Shown here piece after piece: positions 35,773 to 46,100 of a stretch of 64,000 bases of DNA (position 1 is the stretch's first letter; every line of letters begins with the position of its first letter). A model generated the notes under the pieces. The model saw only the letters and a program-made list of their open reading frames with translations. It did no database searches and was not told the origin of the DNA. The translations under genes were made by a program, and so were the position numbers. This stretch comes from Nonomuraea sp. NEAU-A123 (GTDB lineage Bacteria; Actinomycetota; Actinomycetes; Streptosporangiales; Streptosporangiaceae): contig NZ_JAHFZZ010000013.1 of the NCBI RefSeq assembly GCF_018603905.1, positions 124,001-188,000 on the forward strand. The letters run 5' to 3'.

Positions 35773-36483
35773 ATGCCAGGAGAGCGGTTGACCGCCGAGG
35801 ATCGTCGCCGCATCGCCGAAGGGCTGGCGGCCGGTTTGACGTACGCGGAGATCGCCCGTCGGCTGGGACGGTCCACGTCCACCGTCACCCGCGAGATCGC
35901 CAGGAACGGCGGCCCGCACGGCTACCGGGCGGCCCGCGCGCAGCACGCGACGAGCTGGCGCGCCCGCCGCCGCAAGCGCGCCCCCCACGCCGACGTTCCG
36001 CACACCACCGACAACCGTGACGTCCATACGGCCCGGGAGTTCGAAGAACAGTTCGTCGCCATGATGGTCGTGGGCGGGATGGCACCCATGACCGCCAGGG
36101 TGTTCGCCGCGCTGTTCCTCAGCGAGGGCGGCAGCTTGACCGCCACGGAACTCGTCCAGCAACTCCACGTCAGTCCGGCGACGATCTCCCATGCCATCAA
36201 GTGGCTCGAGCAGAGAGGGATGGTCGCCCGGGAGCGCGAGGCGCGCCGGATGCGGTACTTCGTCGACGTCGACGTCTGGTACCACACCTGGGCGGCCAGT
36301 GCCAGGTCGATAGCGATATGGGCCGACACCGCCCGACACGGCGTGGAAATCTTCGGCACCGACACACCCACCGGCGACCGGCTCCGCACCACCAGCCAGT
36401 TCTTCGAACTCCTCGGCCACGACATGGGCCAGGCGGCCGAGCATTGGCGACAGGCCCTCTCCATGCAACGCCCGAGTCGGTGA
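35773..36483 (+). CDS. Regulator with IS30-type HTH_38 joined to a MarR/GbsR-like winged helix
   Basis: A 236-residue DNA-binding protein with two DNA-binding parts. Residues about 5-50 are an HTH_38 motif as in IS30-type transposases (LTAEDRRRIAEGLAAGLTYA, EIARRLGRSTSTVTREIARNG). A basic stretch (SWRARRRKRAP) follows, then residues about 80-230 form a MarR/GbsR-like winged helix (LTATELVQQLHVSPATISHA, KWLEQRGMVAREREARRMRY) with a helical dimerisation tail. ATG at 35773 has GGAGAGGA upstream. Divergent from the SDR-MFS unit, which it probably controls; the 186 bp spacer must hold both promoters. Confidence 0.82.
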   Translation: MPGERLTAEDRRRIAEGLAAGLTYAEIARRLGRSTSTVTREIARNGGPHGYRAARAQHATSWRARRRKRAPHADVPHTTDNRDVHTAREFEEQFVAMMVVGGMAPMTARVFAALFLSEGGSLTATELVQQLHVSPATISHAIKWLEQRGMVAREREARRMRYFVDVDVWYHTWAASARSIAIWADTARHGVEIFGTDTPTGDRLRTTSQFFELLGHDMGQAAEHWRQALSMQRPSR

Positions 36484-36545
36484 AGTGAGGTCTGACTGCG
36501 GCGTGCTGGGCCACAACATGGTCCTGGTGTGGTGGCGATCGCGTC

Positions 36546-36992
36546 CTACGTCCGTGCCGGCTCTGCGGGGGACTGATCGAGTGTGATGAAGACGAACGCG
36601 CGATTGGGCGGCACACAGTCGACCGGCAAGCTGAGGTGATCGAAGGCGTCGGTGGTTCGGGCGACGTAGGCGTCGCCGTACACCCGGTCGCCTTCGAGGA
36701 TCGAACCCGCACCAGGGACGGCGACGCCATGTTTGCCGTGCTCGATCACCGGCTTGCTTCCTGCGGGCCACACGGGGGCGACAACCTGCCCATGCCCGCC
36801 GGTCAAGGTCATGTGCAGGCACTTGCTCTTGGCGTCGTAGCCGAGGACACCCGGGATGTTCATCTCCAGGCTGATGTCTCTTTCGGCATCGACGATGACC
36901 CGCGGGTCCGCACCCACGAACGTGCTCTGATCCACGCCGCCGCAGCCTGTGGCGGCCAAGACGACGAGGCACAAGCCAAGCGCGCCCTTCAT
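36546..36992 (-). CDS. Small lipoprotein of unknown function
   Basis: A 148-residue exported protein. Signal peptide MKGALGLCLVVLAATGC ends in a lipobox with Cys17 as lipid anchor. The mature domain is rich in beta-prone segments (VIVDAERDISLEMNIPG, HMTLTGGHGQVVAPVW, AFVFITLDQSPAEP) and has two further cysteines. I do not recognise a family. ATG at 36992 has GGGAGGCGAG just before it; the frame stays open further upstream but without a better start. It lies 25 bp downstream of a serine-protease fragment, with which it may once have formed a unit. Confidence 0.65.
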   Translation of the reverse strand: MKGALGLCLVVLAATGCGGVDQSTFVGADPRVIVDAERDISLEMNIPGVLGYDAKSKCLHMTLTGGHGQVVAPVWPAGSKPVIEHGKHGVAVPGAGSILEGDRVYGDAYVARTTDAFDHLSLPVDCVPPNRAFVFITLDQSPAEPART

Positions 36993-37017
36993 CTCGCCTC
37001 CCGCTCCGGGTGGGGAG

Positions 37018-37326
37018 CTAACGCTGATAGACAAACGCGCCGAGGGCGCGCAGGAAATGGACGGGGGTGAACATCCCCCAATTGTGTGGCGGATTGAGCG
37101 CGCCACCGTGGTGGATGCCGTACGCGGTATTGCCGAAGTACCAAGGGCCGCCGCTGTCTCCCTTGGCGCTCATCTCCGACGGCCCTTCGACGATGACCTG
37201 ATGTTCGTAGGTCACGCGGCGTTCCCCGTTGTAGTGCGAGAAGTCGGGGACGTGAACAGCGGGTAATCGTTGATGGCGTCGCATCGGACCTCCTCGGGTG
37301 ATGCCGCCTCCAGCCCACAAGGCCAC
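37018..37326 (-). pseudogene. C-terminal fragment of a trypsin-like (S1) serine protease
   Basis: The 102-residue frame contains SAKGDSGGPWYFGNTAYGIH, the active-site Ser loop and following strand of chymotrypsin-fold proteases of the streptogrisin kind. The His and Asp of the catalytic triad and the signal peptide are missing, and the preceding 240 bp in all minus frames give no matching N-terminal half. A truncated gene is the likely reading; a missed frameshift further upstream cannot be excluded. Confidence 0.6.
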
Positions 37327-37562
37327 AGGCGGCCGGATCGCGAGGAGTACGCGCCAGGCAAGTCCGCGGATTCAAGCCCGGACAGCTGGTGTGGGCGCCA
37401 TACCGACCCGGTCTCAACCAGCATTCCTCCGTGCTGCATTCGGGTCAGGCAGTTTCCAGCCTTCGTGTTCACCTCTGAGCCATGTACGCGCCATGTCGCA
37501 CCGCCACACGTACGCCAGGATCGGAGCGGCACGGCGGAGCGGCGGACTCGGGGAGAAGGACT

Positions 37563-38201
37563 GTGACGACCGAGCAGGAGCACCACAATCTCGGCAGCGG
37601 TCGAATCCTGCGGGAATTCATCAGGTCGCCCATGCAGACGGCTTCGGTGCTGCCGAGTTCGGCGCGGCTGGCGGCACAAATGGTGGTGGGTATCCCGGAG
37701 CGCGGCGAGCCGGTGGTGGTCGAACTCGGCGCGGGGACGGGCGCCTTCACCTCTGCCATCCAACAACGGCTGGGCGGCCGTGGCAGGCACATCGTGGTGG
37801 AACTCAACGGCAGGTTCGCCGCGGAGATCGCGCGGGCGTACCCGTCGGTCGAGGTGGTGTGCGAGGACGCCGTGCGCCTGCCCGACCTGCTCGCCGAGCT
37901 CCGCGTCGGACCGGTGGACGTCGTGGTCAGCGGGCTGCCCTGGGTCGCCTACGCCGGCCGGCCTCCTCTGATCGAGTCCGTCGCCCGCGTACTCTCCCCC
38001 GCCGGGGTCTACACGCAGTTCGCCTACAACTGGACGCGCTGGGCCGCTCCGGCGCGCCGGCTGCTCGGTGGCCTGCGGACAGAGTTCGAAGAGGTCGTGA
38101 CGACCATGACGGTCTGGCGCAACCTGCCGCCCGCCGTGGTCTATGTATCCCGCCGTCCCCGGGTGGTGCGGGCCGTCGGTGACGGCGACCAAGCGCGCTA
38201 G
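37563..38201 (+). CDS. SAM-dependent methyltransferase, rRNA-adenine/phospholipid N-methyltransferase-like
   Basis: A 212-residue class I methyltransferase: LREFIRSPMQTASVLPSS is the N-terminal helix typical of PmtA/KsgA-like enzymes, motif I is VVELGAGTGAFTSAI, the acidic ribose-binding residue is in HIVVELNGRF and motif IV region reads VVSGLPWVAYAG. PmtA-like proteins methylate phosphatidylethanolamine; related ones modify other small molecules. GTG at 37563 has GGAGAAGGA upstream; a longer frame to 37482 is not needed. Isolated gene, convergent with the next. Confidence 0.82.
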   Translation: MTTEQEHHNLGSGRILREFIRSPMQTASVLPSSARLAAQMVVGIPERGEPVVVELGAGTGAFTSAIQQRLGGRGRHIVVELNGRFAAEIARAYPSVEVVCEDAVRLPDLLAELRVGPVDVVVSGLPWVAYAGRPPLIESVARVLSPAGVYTQFAYNWTRWAAPARRLLGGLRTEFEEVVTTMTVWRNLPPAVVYVSRRPRVVRAVGDGDQAR

Positions 38202-38205
38202 CGTC

Positions 38206-39219
38206 TCAGGCCGGACACCCGAGTGGCGGGAACTCCGCCATTGGGGCATGCGTGGTCGAGATGTCACGCTCCAGGTGGCCATCCGTGGACAGGCAGGCCC
38301 CGCCCATACCGAGTAACCGTCGGCGACGGCGGGCGGCTCTGATGCGGGCGAGGATGCGGGTCGTCTGACGGGTGCCTGGTTGCCAGCCCTGCTGGATGAG
38401 GGTGTCCGCCACCTGGTGAAGGAGGTCGGCGATCTGGCCGGGGAACACGTCTCGGCGGACAGCGATGATCCGCCAGCCGAGGCTACGTAGCTCCGCGCGG
38501 CGTCGCTCGTCGTGGAGTTGGTCGGCGGACGACGTGTGGTGTTGCTGACCGTCGTATTCGACCGCCACCTGGAACTCCGGCCAGCCGAGGTCGAGGTAGG
38601 CGACGCGGTCGTCCGCCAGGGGTACGCGGATCTGGGTGGTGGGTCTGGGGAGGCCGCCGTCCACGAGGATCACGCGTAGCCAGCTTTCCCGGGGTGAGCC
38701 GGCGCCCCGGTCGGCGAGGCTGAGTGTGTCGCGTAGGTGCCACGAGGTGGACTGGTGCCAGAGGGCCTCCAGGTCCACTCCGCGACGGAGGAACTGGTCC
38801 ACGGCGGCCACAGCCTCCAGACGGGGAAGCCAGCGGACGCAGTCGAGGGCCGTGCGCTCCTGGGTGGTGAGGCGGACGCCTTTGTGCTCCGTGATGTCTT
38901 CGGCAGGGAGGGTGGTCACGTGGGTGACGCAGCCGGGGATCGCCAAGTGGCCGGGGGCGATGAGTTCTACCGGCCAGTCGTCTTCGGTGGTGTCGACGCT
39001 CAGTACGTGCAGGCCCCAGATATGGGCGGCCGTCCGGCGGCACGCGACCGCCTGCGGGACCGACCTTGTGACGCGCCGCGTGCGTTCCGCCAGAGAGGGC
39101 AGCGGGGAGGGCCTGGCCGACGGGGAGGATTCCGGGAGGGGTTGGTTCACGCTGTCCAGGATGGGTGAGAACCCGGGCGATTTTCGGCGCAGAATCGGGT
39201 TCTGTGGATGGTCGGACAC
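38206..39219 (-). CDS. AbiEi/DUF559-type protein with endonuclease-like C-terminus, N-terminally truncated
   Basis: Residues from about 45 onward match the actinobacterial family with an AbiEi-like part (CRRTAAHIWGLHVLS, HVTTLPAEDITEHKGVRLTT, ERTALDCVRWLP) and a C-terminal DUF559/Vsr-like nuclease core (VAYLDLGWPEFQVAVEYDGQ, HDERRRAELRSLGWRIIAV). The N-terminal winged helix expected in the family is absent. GTG at 39219 gives 337 residues; the same frame stays open to 39606 through an IS66-type remnant, so the present 5' end was created by a fusion with mobile DNA. Possible toxin-antitoxin or mobile-element origin; function unproven. Confidence 0.65.
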   Translation of the reverse strand: MSDHPQNPILRRKSPGFSPILDSVNQPLPESSPSARPSPLPSLAERTRRVTRSVPQAVACRRTAAHIWGLHVLSVDTTEDDWPVELIAPGHLAIPGCVTHVTTLPAEDITEHKGVRLTTQERTALDCVRWLPRLEAVAAVDQFLRRGVDLEALWHQSTSWHLRDTLSLADRGAGSPRESWLRVILVDGGLPRPTTQIRVPLADDRVAYLDLGWPEFQVAVEYDGQQHHTSSADQLHDERRRAELRSLGWRIIAVRRDVFPGQIADLLHQVADTLIQQGWQPGTRQTTRILARIRAARRRRRLLGMGGACLSTDGHLERDISTTHAPMAEFPPLGCPA

Positions 39220-39255
39220 CTGTCCGCAGCGGCTGTGTACAGATAGACAACCGCC

Positions 39256-39606
39256 TGTGGACAACCACTCGACCACAGCCGCACATGCCGGAAGGAAATA
39301 CTCGACACGGCCGTCTGGATACTCTGACCAGGCAAGATAGGTGACCGGCATGCCGGATGGCTTGCCCGGGCGACGCTTCGCACCGCCCTTCGTCTTGGCG
39401 GGCTTGGCCTTCGGCTGCGGCTTGCCGGGCAGATCATCCCCGGACGACGGCATCCCCGAGTTTCCGCTGTTGCGCGAGATCAACCGCTCCAACCGCGCGA
39501 CCCGCTCACGCAGTTCGCCGTTCTCCTTCTCCAGCGCGATAACCCGCCCGGCCAGAGCACGCGCGAGAGCGATCAGCTTCTCCCGCGACAACTCCGCCAG
39601 GCCAGA
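39256..39606 (-). mobile_element. IS66-type transposase N-terminal remnant
   Basis: The frame encodes LSREKLIALARALAGRVIAL, then LEKENGELRERVARLERLI (coiled coil) and NSGNSGMPSSGDDLPGK, a basic Lys/Pro linker and LAWSEYPDGRVEYF. This is the N-terminal helical region of IS66-family transposases. The zinc-binding and DDE domains are missing; the reading frame passes directly into the AbiEi/DUF559-type gene. ATG at 39606 would be the original start. No terminal inverted repeat could be defined. Confidence 0.65.
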
Positions 39607-39727
39607 CATCCAACGATCCCACCCCGCCCGACCCAAATGATCAAAAGCACACCCTGTGACGAGACCAGAACGCCCATCACTTACCGCGCACAGGCTGAAT
39701 GTCTACTGCCACGGGCCGAAATCACGC

Positions 39728-39919
39728 TTACTCCATTGGGGGCCGATCTCGCAGGCTATTCACCAAGAATATTGCCAGCTCTACCAAGAGTACGATTAAT
39801 GCGTATACGGCAAGCGCAATTACCAAAACGGTTGGACTTGGATCACTACGCATCACGGCAAAGGTGAGACCGAAGGCAAAGAAGAGCCAGATCGAACCTC
39901 TTTTAGCTACTCGCTTCAT
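39728..39919 (-). CDS. 63-residue two-helix membrane protein downstream of the RHS gene
   Basis: A small basic-ended membrane protein: start MKRVAKRGS, helix 1 about residues 10-23 (IWLFFAFGLTFAVM), a short loop RSDPSP, helix 2 about 29-54 (TVLVIALAVYALIVLLVELA) and a charged tail LRDRPPME. ATG at 39919 has GGAAAGG 7 nt upstream. Base composition is lower in GC than the surroundings, like the 3' tip of the RHS gene. It lies 190 bp downstream of that gene, behind a strong hairpin, in the place where polymorphic toxins keep their immunity gene. I recognise no family; an immunity role is a hypothesis. Confidence 0.55.
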   Translation of the reverse strand: MKRVAKRGSIWLFFAFGLTFAVMRSDPSPTVLVIALAVYALIVLLVELAIFLVNSLRDRPPME

Positions 39920-40017
39920 TAAAACCTTTCCGGGAGTCTTTAGTAGTGCAAAATTTTCTTAACCGTTGGACTGGGACAACAATGCCTAGGCATAATCCCG
40001 CATTCCTGTGTCTCGCA

Positions 40018-40052
40018 GCGCGCGGGACCCACAGCAATGGGGTCCCGCGCGC
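40018..40052 (-). terminator. Strong hairpin after the RHS gene
   Basis: Perfect 13 bp stem GCGCGCGGGACCC / GGGTCCCGCGCGC with a 9 nt loop (40031-40039). It lies 58 bp beyond the RHS stop. There is no U-run, as is common in high-GC actinobacteria. The dyad could act in both directions. Confidence 0.7.
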
Positions 40053-40079
40053 CACGAGGGGCAAGATGGCTTAGTGGCG

Positions 40080-40104
40080 GCTTGCCCTAGCGGCTAGAGC
40101 AAGC
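40080..40104 (-). terminator. Second, weaker hairpin directly after the RHS stop
   Basis: GCTTGC pairs with GCAAGC and CTAG with CTAG around a CGG loop, with one C/A mismatch. It begins 6 bp after the stop codon and may add to termination or stabilise the mRNA end. Confidence 0.45.
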
Positions 40105-40109
40105 TGCAA

Positions 40110-43100
40110 TCACCACACCACATTGGTAGATCGTGTAGAACTCCAGGAATGGGATACGTCCCACACGAGGATCCACGGTTGAGACGGCATACCCACACTG
40201 ACAGTTGGGTTACGGACAAGCCTCCCGGTAACCTTAAAGACGAGCGATGCACCTGGTTGGTACTCGTCAGAGACGATGGAGGACACGTAGCCTGCGACGG
40301 CCCCTACTGCTCCGAGACAGCCCAGTTTCCCATATGAGCTTTTCACTTTCGTGCACGCGGCTTCGGCGATCATGCCTGCGGTACCCCATACACCGGCTTG
40401 AGCGATAGCCCGTACGGCACGTGGCGATAGCCTGATATAGAAGCTGCCTCCAATGAATTTGACTCTTACGTCGGACGCCGTGAGTGTTGGAACCTTTTTC
40501 TTCTTCTTGGTTCCGGCTAGGTCCACATTATTGATGGGATCCTGTGCGGCGTATTCATAGGGATTATCGCTTCCGCCGGGGATCGGGTCGACCTGGAGGA
40601 ACCGTCCGGTGGCCGGGTTGTAGAGGCGGGAACCCATCAAGATGATGCCGCCGGTACCGTCGCCGGTGGAGCGTTGGTGGCTTCCGAGCCAGCCGTAGCG
40701 GCCTGGGTCATCACTTCCGGGCCGATGCTCTCCGTATTCGGTGGTGTCGTAGTAGGCGGTGATCGCTCCGTTCGATGTGTTGTCGCAGCTGGCAATGATG
40801 TCGCCGTGCAGGTTGGTCAGTTTCACCTGGGAGGTGCCGTCGCTGCGTTCCATCGCGGCTATCCCGTCGAACCCAGTGATGTTCCGTGTCCAGGAGCCGT
40901 CCGCTTCGGCGATCCACGACGGATTGTCGCTGTCGTCGGCGTAGTGGTTGACGATGGTTCCGGGGGATCCGCCCTGCGTGGTCGTGGTGATGGTGCGGAC
41001 TCGGCTGGCCGGGTCGAGGCCGTAGGTCTTGGTAGTGCTGTTCTGCGTGAGTGAGGCGGCCATGTCGTTGACGTGGTAGGTGACGGTCAGGTTGGCGCCG
41101 CCAGCCACGTCAGCCGCGGGGACGGTGGTGGTACGGCCGAGCGCGTCGTAGGCGTATCCACTGTTGGTGATGCGGTCGGCGCCGTCGAAGGTGCTGGCCT
41201 TGGTGACCGGGCTTGTGCTGGTGGAGCATGCGCCACTGGCGTCGGCCGGAAAGGTGTCCAGGTTGGTGCGGTTGCTGTTGGGGTCGAGGGTGTACTGGCG
41301 GGTGGTGCAAGTACCCGAGTCGATGTCAGTGGTCTTGACCAGCCGCCCGGCAGCGTCGTAGCTGTAGCGCTGGCCGGCGCCTCGGGTGTCGCCGGATTGG
41401 ACGACCCGGCCGGTAACGTCGCTGACGTTGTGGAAGACCAGCCAGGGTGTGCCCGCCTTGGCATAGGACAGGCCGGTTTGGAAGCCAGCGTTGTCGTAGT
41501 TGCTGGTTGCGGTCAGGCTGTTTGGGTAGGTCTGGACGGCCAGCTGTCCGTCGGCGGTATAGGCCGCGGTGAACGTGCCGGTTTTGCCGGAGGTAATCGC
41601 GGTGGGGAGGCCTCGGCGTTCGGTGCGTCCGGCGGCGTCGGTGCCGTCGTATGTGTAGGTGGTGTTCCCCTTGGCGTCACTGAGCGAAGCCAACTGTCCG
41701 TCGATGGTGTAGCTGACGGTGGTGGTGTTGCCGTCAGCGTCCTTGGTCGAGGCGCGCCTACCGAAGCTGTCGTAGGTATTGGTCAGCGTGTTGGTCCCAT
41801 CGGTCAGGCTGGCGCGCAGTCCGGTGGCTGGGTCATAGCTGACGGTGGTCTCAGGCAACGGTGTGCCCCCGTCCGCGGCCGGACTTGCGATGATCTTGCT
41901 CTTGAAGGGGCGACCCGCCACGTCGTAGGTCGAGGTGGTGGTGCGCACTGTCGACCCCGCCGTATCCACGCTGCTGGTCGGCCCGCCGTAGTAGCCGTAG
42001 GTCACGAGCGTTACCGGCAGCGGCTTGCCGGTCGGCTGGCTGAGCGGCGCCCGCTGGCAGGCCAACCCCGCCCATTGCGGCTTGTTCCCACATGCCGCCA
42101 AGCTGGGGTGTGCGCCAGCGGTGAAGTAGGTGGTGGCAGTGGTTCCGGCGTCGCTGCCGTTGGAGGCGGGTTGACGTCGTTCGATCTCACGACCCGACGC
42201 GTCGTAACGGGCCTTCCTGACGATGTCCGTCGCTCCAGACATGACGGTCACCGAGTTGGTGGGCTGACGCAGGTCCCAGCCGGAGGCGTCACCTGACTTG
42301 ATCGGGTCGTATCCCGTTTTGGTAGTCTTAGTGTCGGCCGTGGCTGGTGATGCGGTGCCATCCAGTACGACCGGTTCCACCTTGGTCGTGGTGGCCAGGT
42401 GATAGTTGATGGCGTTGGATGGCTTGCCTTCATCATAGACAGTGGAGGTGTGGCGGCGTGCGGACACCAGCGTGCCGTCCGCGAGCTGCGCCTGCAGCGC
42501 CGGGGCGTCCACCGTCAGCGGGTCGCTATCGGAATTGTAGGTGCTGATCGTGGCCAGCAGGTTGGCCCGCTCGGCCGAGTCCCTTCGGGCTGCCACGTAC
42601 GGGTCGGTGTCCGCGCTGGGCGTGAGCGCCTGGGCGCGGTTACCCGGCGTCAGCTTCCACACCGTGTTGCCCTTGTCGTCGTAGCGGGCAGTGCCGATTT
42701 GCCAGGCACCGGCGCCATAGGAGGTGTTGTTGACAGCGCGGCCGTTGACGTCGGTGTGGGTGATGTCGGCGTACTCCCAATCCGCTGCCGCAGGATTGTA
42801 GGAGCCATCAGACCCGCGCGCCGGCACGTGTGAAGCGGGGAAGGTCGCGGTGCCTACGATGGGCAGATCGGTCGCCTGACCCCACTTGGCGGTCTGGGCA
42901 GCGGTCAGGTCAATGGGTGCACCGGTCCCGCCGATCGGCACGTCGTAGGCGACGGCTTGGGTGGGGTCGATGTCACCGCCCTCTCGTTGCACGTTGGCCA
43001 GGCGTCCCTTGGCGTCGTACTCGAACCGCCAGGGAGCCAGGCCGGGTGGGGTGAGCTGAGAGGCGCGGCCCTCTCCGTTGTAGTAGTAGATGGTGGCCAG

Positions 43101-46100
43101 GGTGGTGCGCGGGTCGGTGACCTGGCGTAGGTGGCCGGTCGTGTCGTAGGCGTATGAGGCGAGCACCGTGGTCTTCATCGCGTTCGAGTCGGGGTCGAAG
43201 GCGGTGAGGGACACGCTCTTGACTTGGTCCTTGAAGTCACCCCAGCCGGAGGCCACGCCCGTGGCGGTGGTGGTGGGGGCGTAGGACAGCTCGAGGGCCC
43301 GGCAGCCCGCGACCAGGGTCGGCCCGCAGGTGAGCCCGGTCGGTGTTGGGGCGAGGATGCGGGTGATGCGGCCCTGGGTATCGCGCAGGTAGGTGACCGT
43401 AGACTCGGCGGCCGCGGTTTGGGTGCGGGAGACCACCCAGGTGTTGTTGGCCTTGGTGTAGGTGGTTTTGGACCCGGCGGGTGTGGTGACGGTCAGCTCT
43501 TCGCTGGTGGCGGTGACGATGGAGCCGTCGGCGGTGTCCCCGACCCCGGAGAAGCCGGTTCCGTTCTTGACGTAGGACAGCGTGGTGCCGTCGGCTCCGA
43601 CCAGTTGCAGCGAGCCCGACTCTCCGGCGCTGGTCGGGACGAAGTCGGCGATATCCGATGGGGCTGAGGGGAAGCCGGCTCGCCAGCCAGGCCCGAACAC
43701 TTTGTTCTCGGCCAGTTGTTCGTCGAGGCGGTCAGGACCGGGGGTCAGCGAGGCGTGGGTGCGAGCCACGGTGATGCCGAACAGGTCGGCATCGGTTGCG
43801 GTGATGGAGTAGTCGCCGCTTTGCAGTGCCACCGTGCCGGGGCCGACGTCGGTGGTGGCGTAGGAGCCGCCGAAGGCGGACTGGTCGAGGGTGGTCTTGA
43901 CCGGTTCGGCGCAGGTCTCGCCGGCACTTGCGGGCAGGCATGCCCGGACCTCTATCGCGCCGTCGGCGATCTGGGCGTCGCGCAGGGTTTTGGCCAGGTC
44001 CCAGGCCAGTTCGGGGAAGTTCTTGCTGGTGTCGGTGCGGGTTTGTGGCCAGGCGGCGATCGGCTGGCCGGAGCCTGGCACGGTGACATCGGTGGTCGGG
44101 ATGACGGTGAAGGAGGCGCTTGATCCGGCCTTGCGATACTCGTAGCGGGCCTGGGTGCGGTCCGGTGCGGCGGCGGTGATCAGCGCCAGCCATCGCTGGG
44201 TGCGGTCGCCTACTGCGGATTTGACCAGGCCGCCGGCGCCGATGCCGAAGCTGTAGCCGGTCAGAGTGGAGGTGTTGGAGGCCACGTCGACGGTGCGCAC
44301 GTACAGGGTGTGCCAGCCGTCGGTGGGGTCGATCTTGATGGGGCGGCCGTTGGGGTAGTAGATCGTGCCGTCCTTGAGCGGCGCCTCATTGGGGGTGGCC
44401 GGGTCGTCCAGTCCCCAGCGGAATGCGCGCCGATCGTCAGAGGTGCTGGACAGGTCGCACTCGGTGGGATCGCCGAGGGGGCGGCGCCGGGCGGTCCAGG
44501 TGTCGTTGTCGTATTCCGGGCACCAGGTGGTGGGAGCGGCCGGTGCGGTGGCGTCGATGGTCAGCAGTTGCCATGACGACCACGCCGAATAGTCGATGCC
44601 GTCGAACGCGCGAGCGTGCCAGCGGACCTTCGATCCGTCGGTCAGCTTGCCCGCGGGCACGGCGATCTTCGCGTTGTCTCCCGCAGTGATCCCATCCACG
44701 GCCCCGGCCCACAGCTGGCCTGTGCTGCCGGAGGCCGGGTCCTTCTCCACCTCGAACTCCGCCCGCAGCAGGCCGCCGTCGGGGTCCTTGACCCCGGTGA
44801 ACAGGGTCGGGGTGGTGGAGGAGGTGTAGACGATGCCTTCGTTGGCCACGATCGGCGCGGCGCGCAGCTGCTCAACCGAGGGGGTGGAACCGTAGGTGAT
44901 GATCAGTTTGGCCGGGGTGCCGCCGCTGCCCGCCGATTCTTCGGCCTGCCAGGAGCGCTCGTACTGGTCCTTGTACGGGGTGGGGTCTTCGGTCACCAGG
45001 CGCAGGGCGATGCCGTTGCCGGGGGCGCCGCTTGCCCAGTCCTTGGCCATGTCGGTGACCGGCCAGGTCCAGGTGCCAGCGGGGATGGCGGAGTTGCTGG
45101 TGCACTTGCCCGGCTCGGTGGCGGGCTTTTCGTCTTCGGTGGTGGTGGTCGGCTGGTTGCTCCAGTAGGTGGTGCGGGGGTCCCAGGTCGAGGTGATGCG
45201 TTGCGCCTTGACGCTCTGCCCGGTCAAGCAGCCCCAGTCGAAACTGCCGCCGCTTTGCAGCTCCAGCCGTGCGTCGGTGACCGACTTGCCGGCGATGGCG
45301 GAGGTGTTGAAGGCCAGCATGGTGCGCATGAAGTTACGCTGGTTGCTGGAGTCACTGTTGCCGACCGAGATCGTGGTGCTGCCCGACTGCCCGTTGGGCG
45401 AGACCACGGTGACATCGCCGAGCGTGGTCAGCGAGCTGACTGGATCCACCGTTACCGGATAGGTGGTGGCGGGATCGGCCAGGAATTTCGTATCCGGCCG
45501 CAGCACCAACATCGGGCGGCCGTCCTGCTCGATCACCTGGGTGTCGATGGCGCCTGTCGGCGCCGCCTGCCTGGTGTCGGATGCTGCCCGGCCGGACTGC
45601 GCGTTTTCGGGGGTGGCCCCGTACATGACCGGCTGCGGAGCGGCGGCCACCGTCTTGCCCTTGCCATCGGTGAGCTTGAGCCCGCCCTGCTTGGCCTCGG
45701 CGAGCGTGAGCCCCTTGACCTCGATGGGAATCTTGTACTCCACCGAGCCGGTGGGCCGCTCGCGCAGCACGATGTCGTGGCCGAAGCCGCTCGGCAGGGC
45801 GGTGACGACCAGATCGGCGCCGGGACCGGCAGCATCGGGATAGGTGGCCTTGTTGCCTTCCACCTTCGGTGCGGGCAGCGGGGTGGGCCAGGTCAGAGCG
45901 TAGAACTCGCTATCGGAACGTTCCAGCTTGGCCAGCGGCTTGTCCGCGCCACCAGCAGAGAAGGTCGCCTTCGCCAGCGACGCCTTCGGCCGCAGCACCC
46001 CGTCGACCGCCACCAGCGTGGTATCGATCGGCGTCCACGCATCGCCCTGCTTGACCCGGACCGGCCCACCGGACGCCTCCAGCGTGACCGTGCCATCCGG

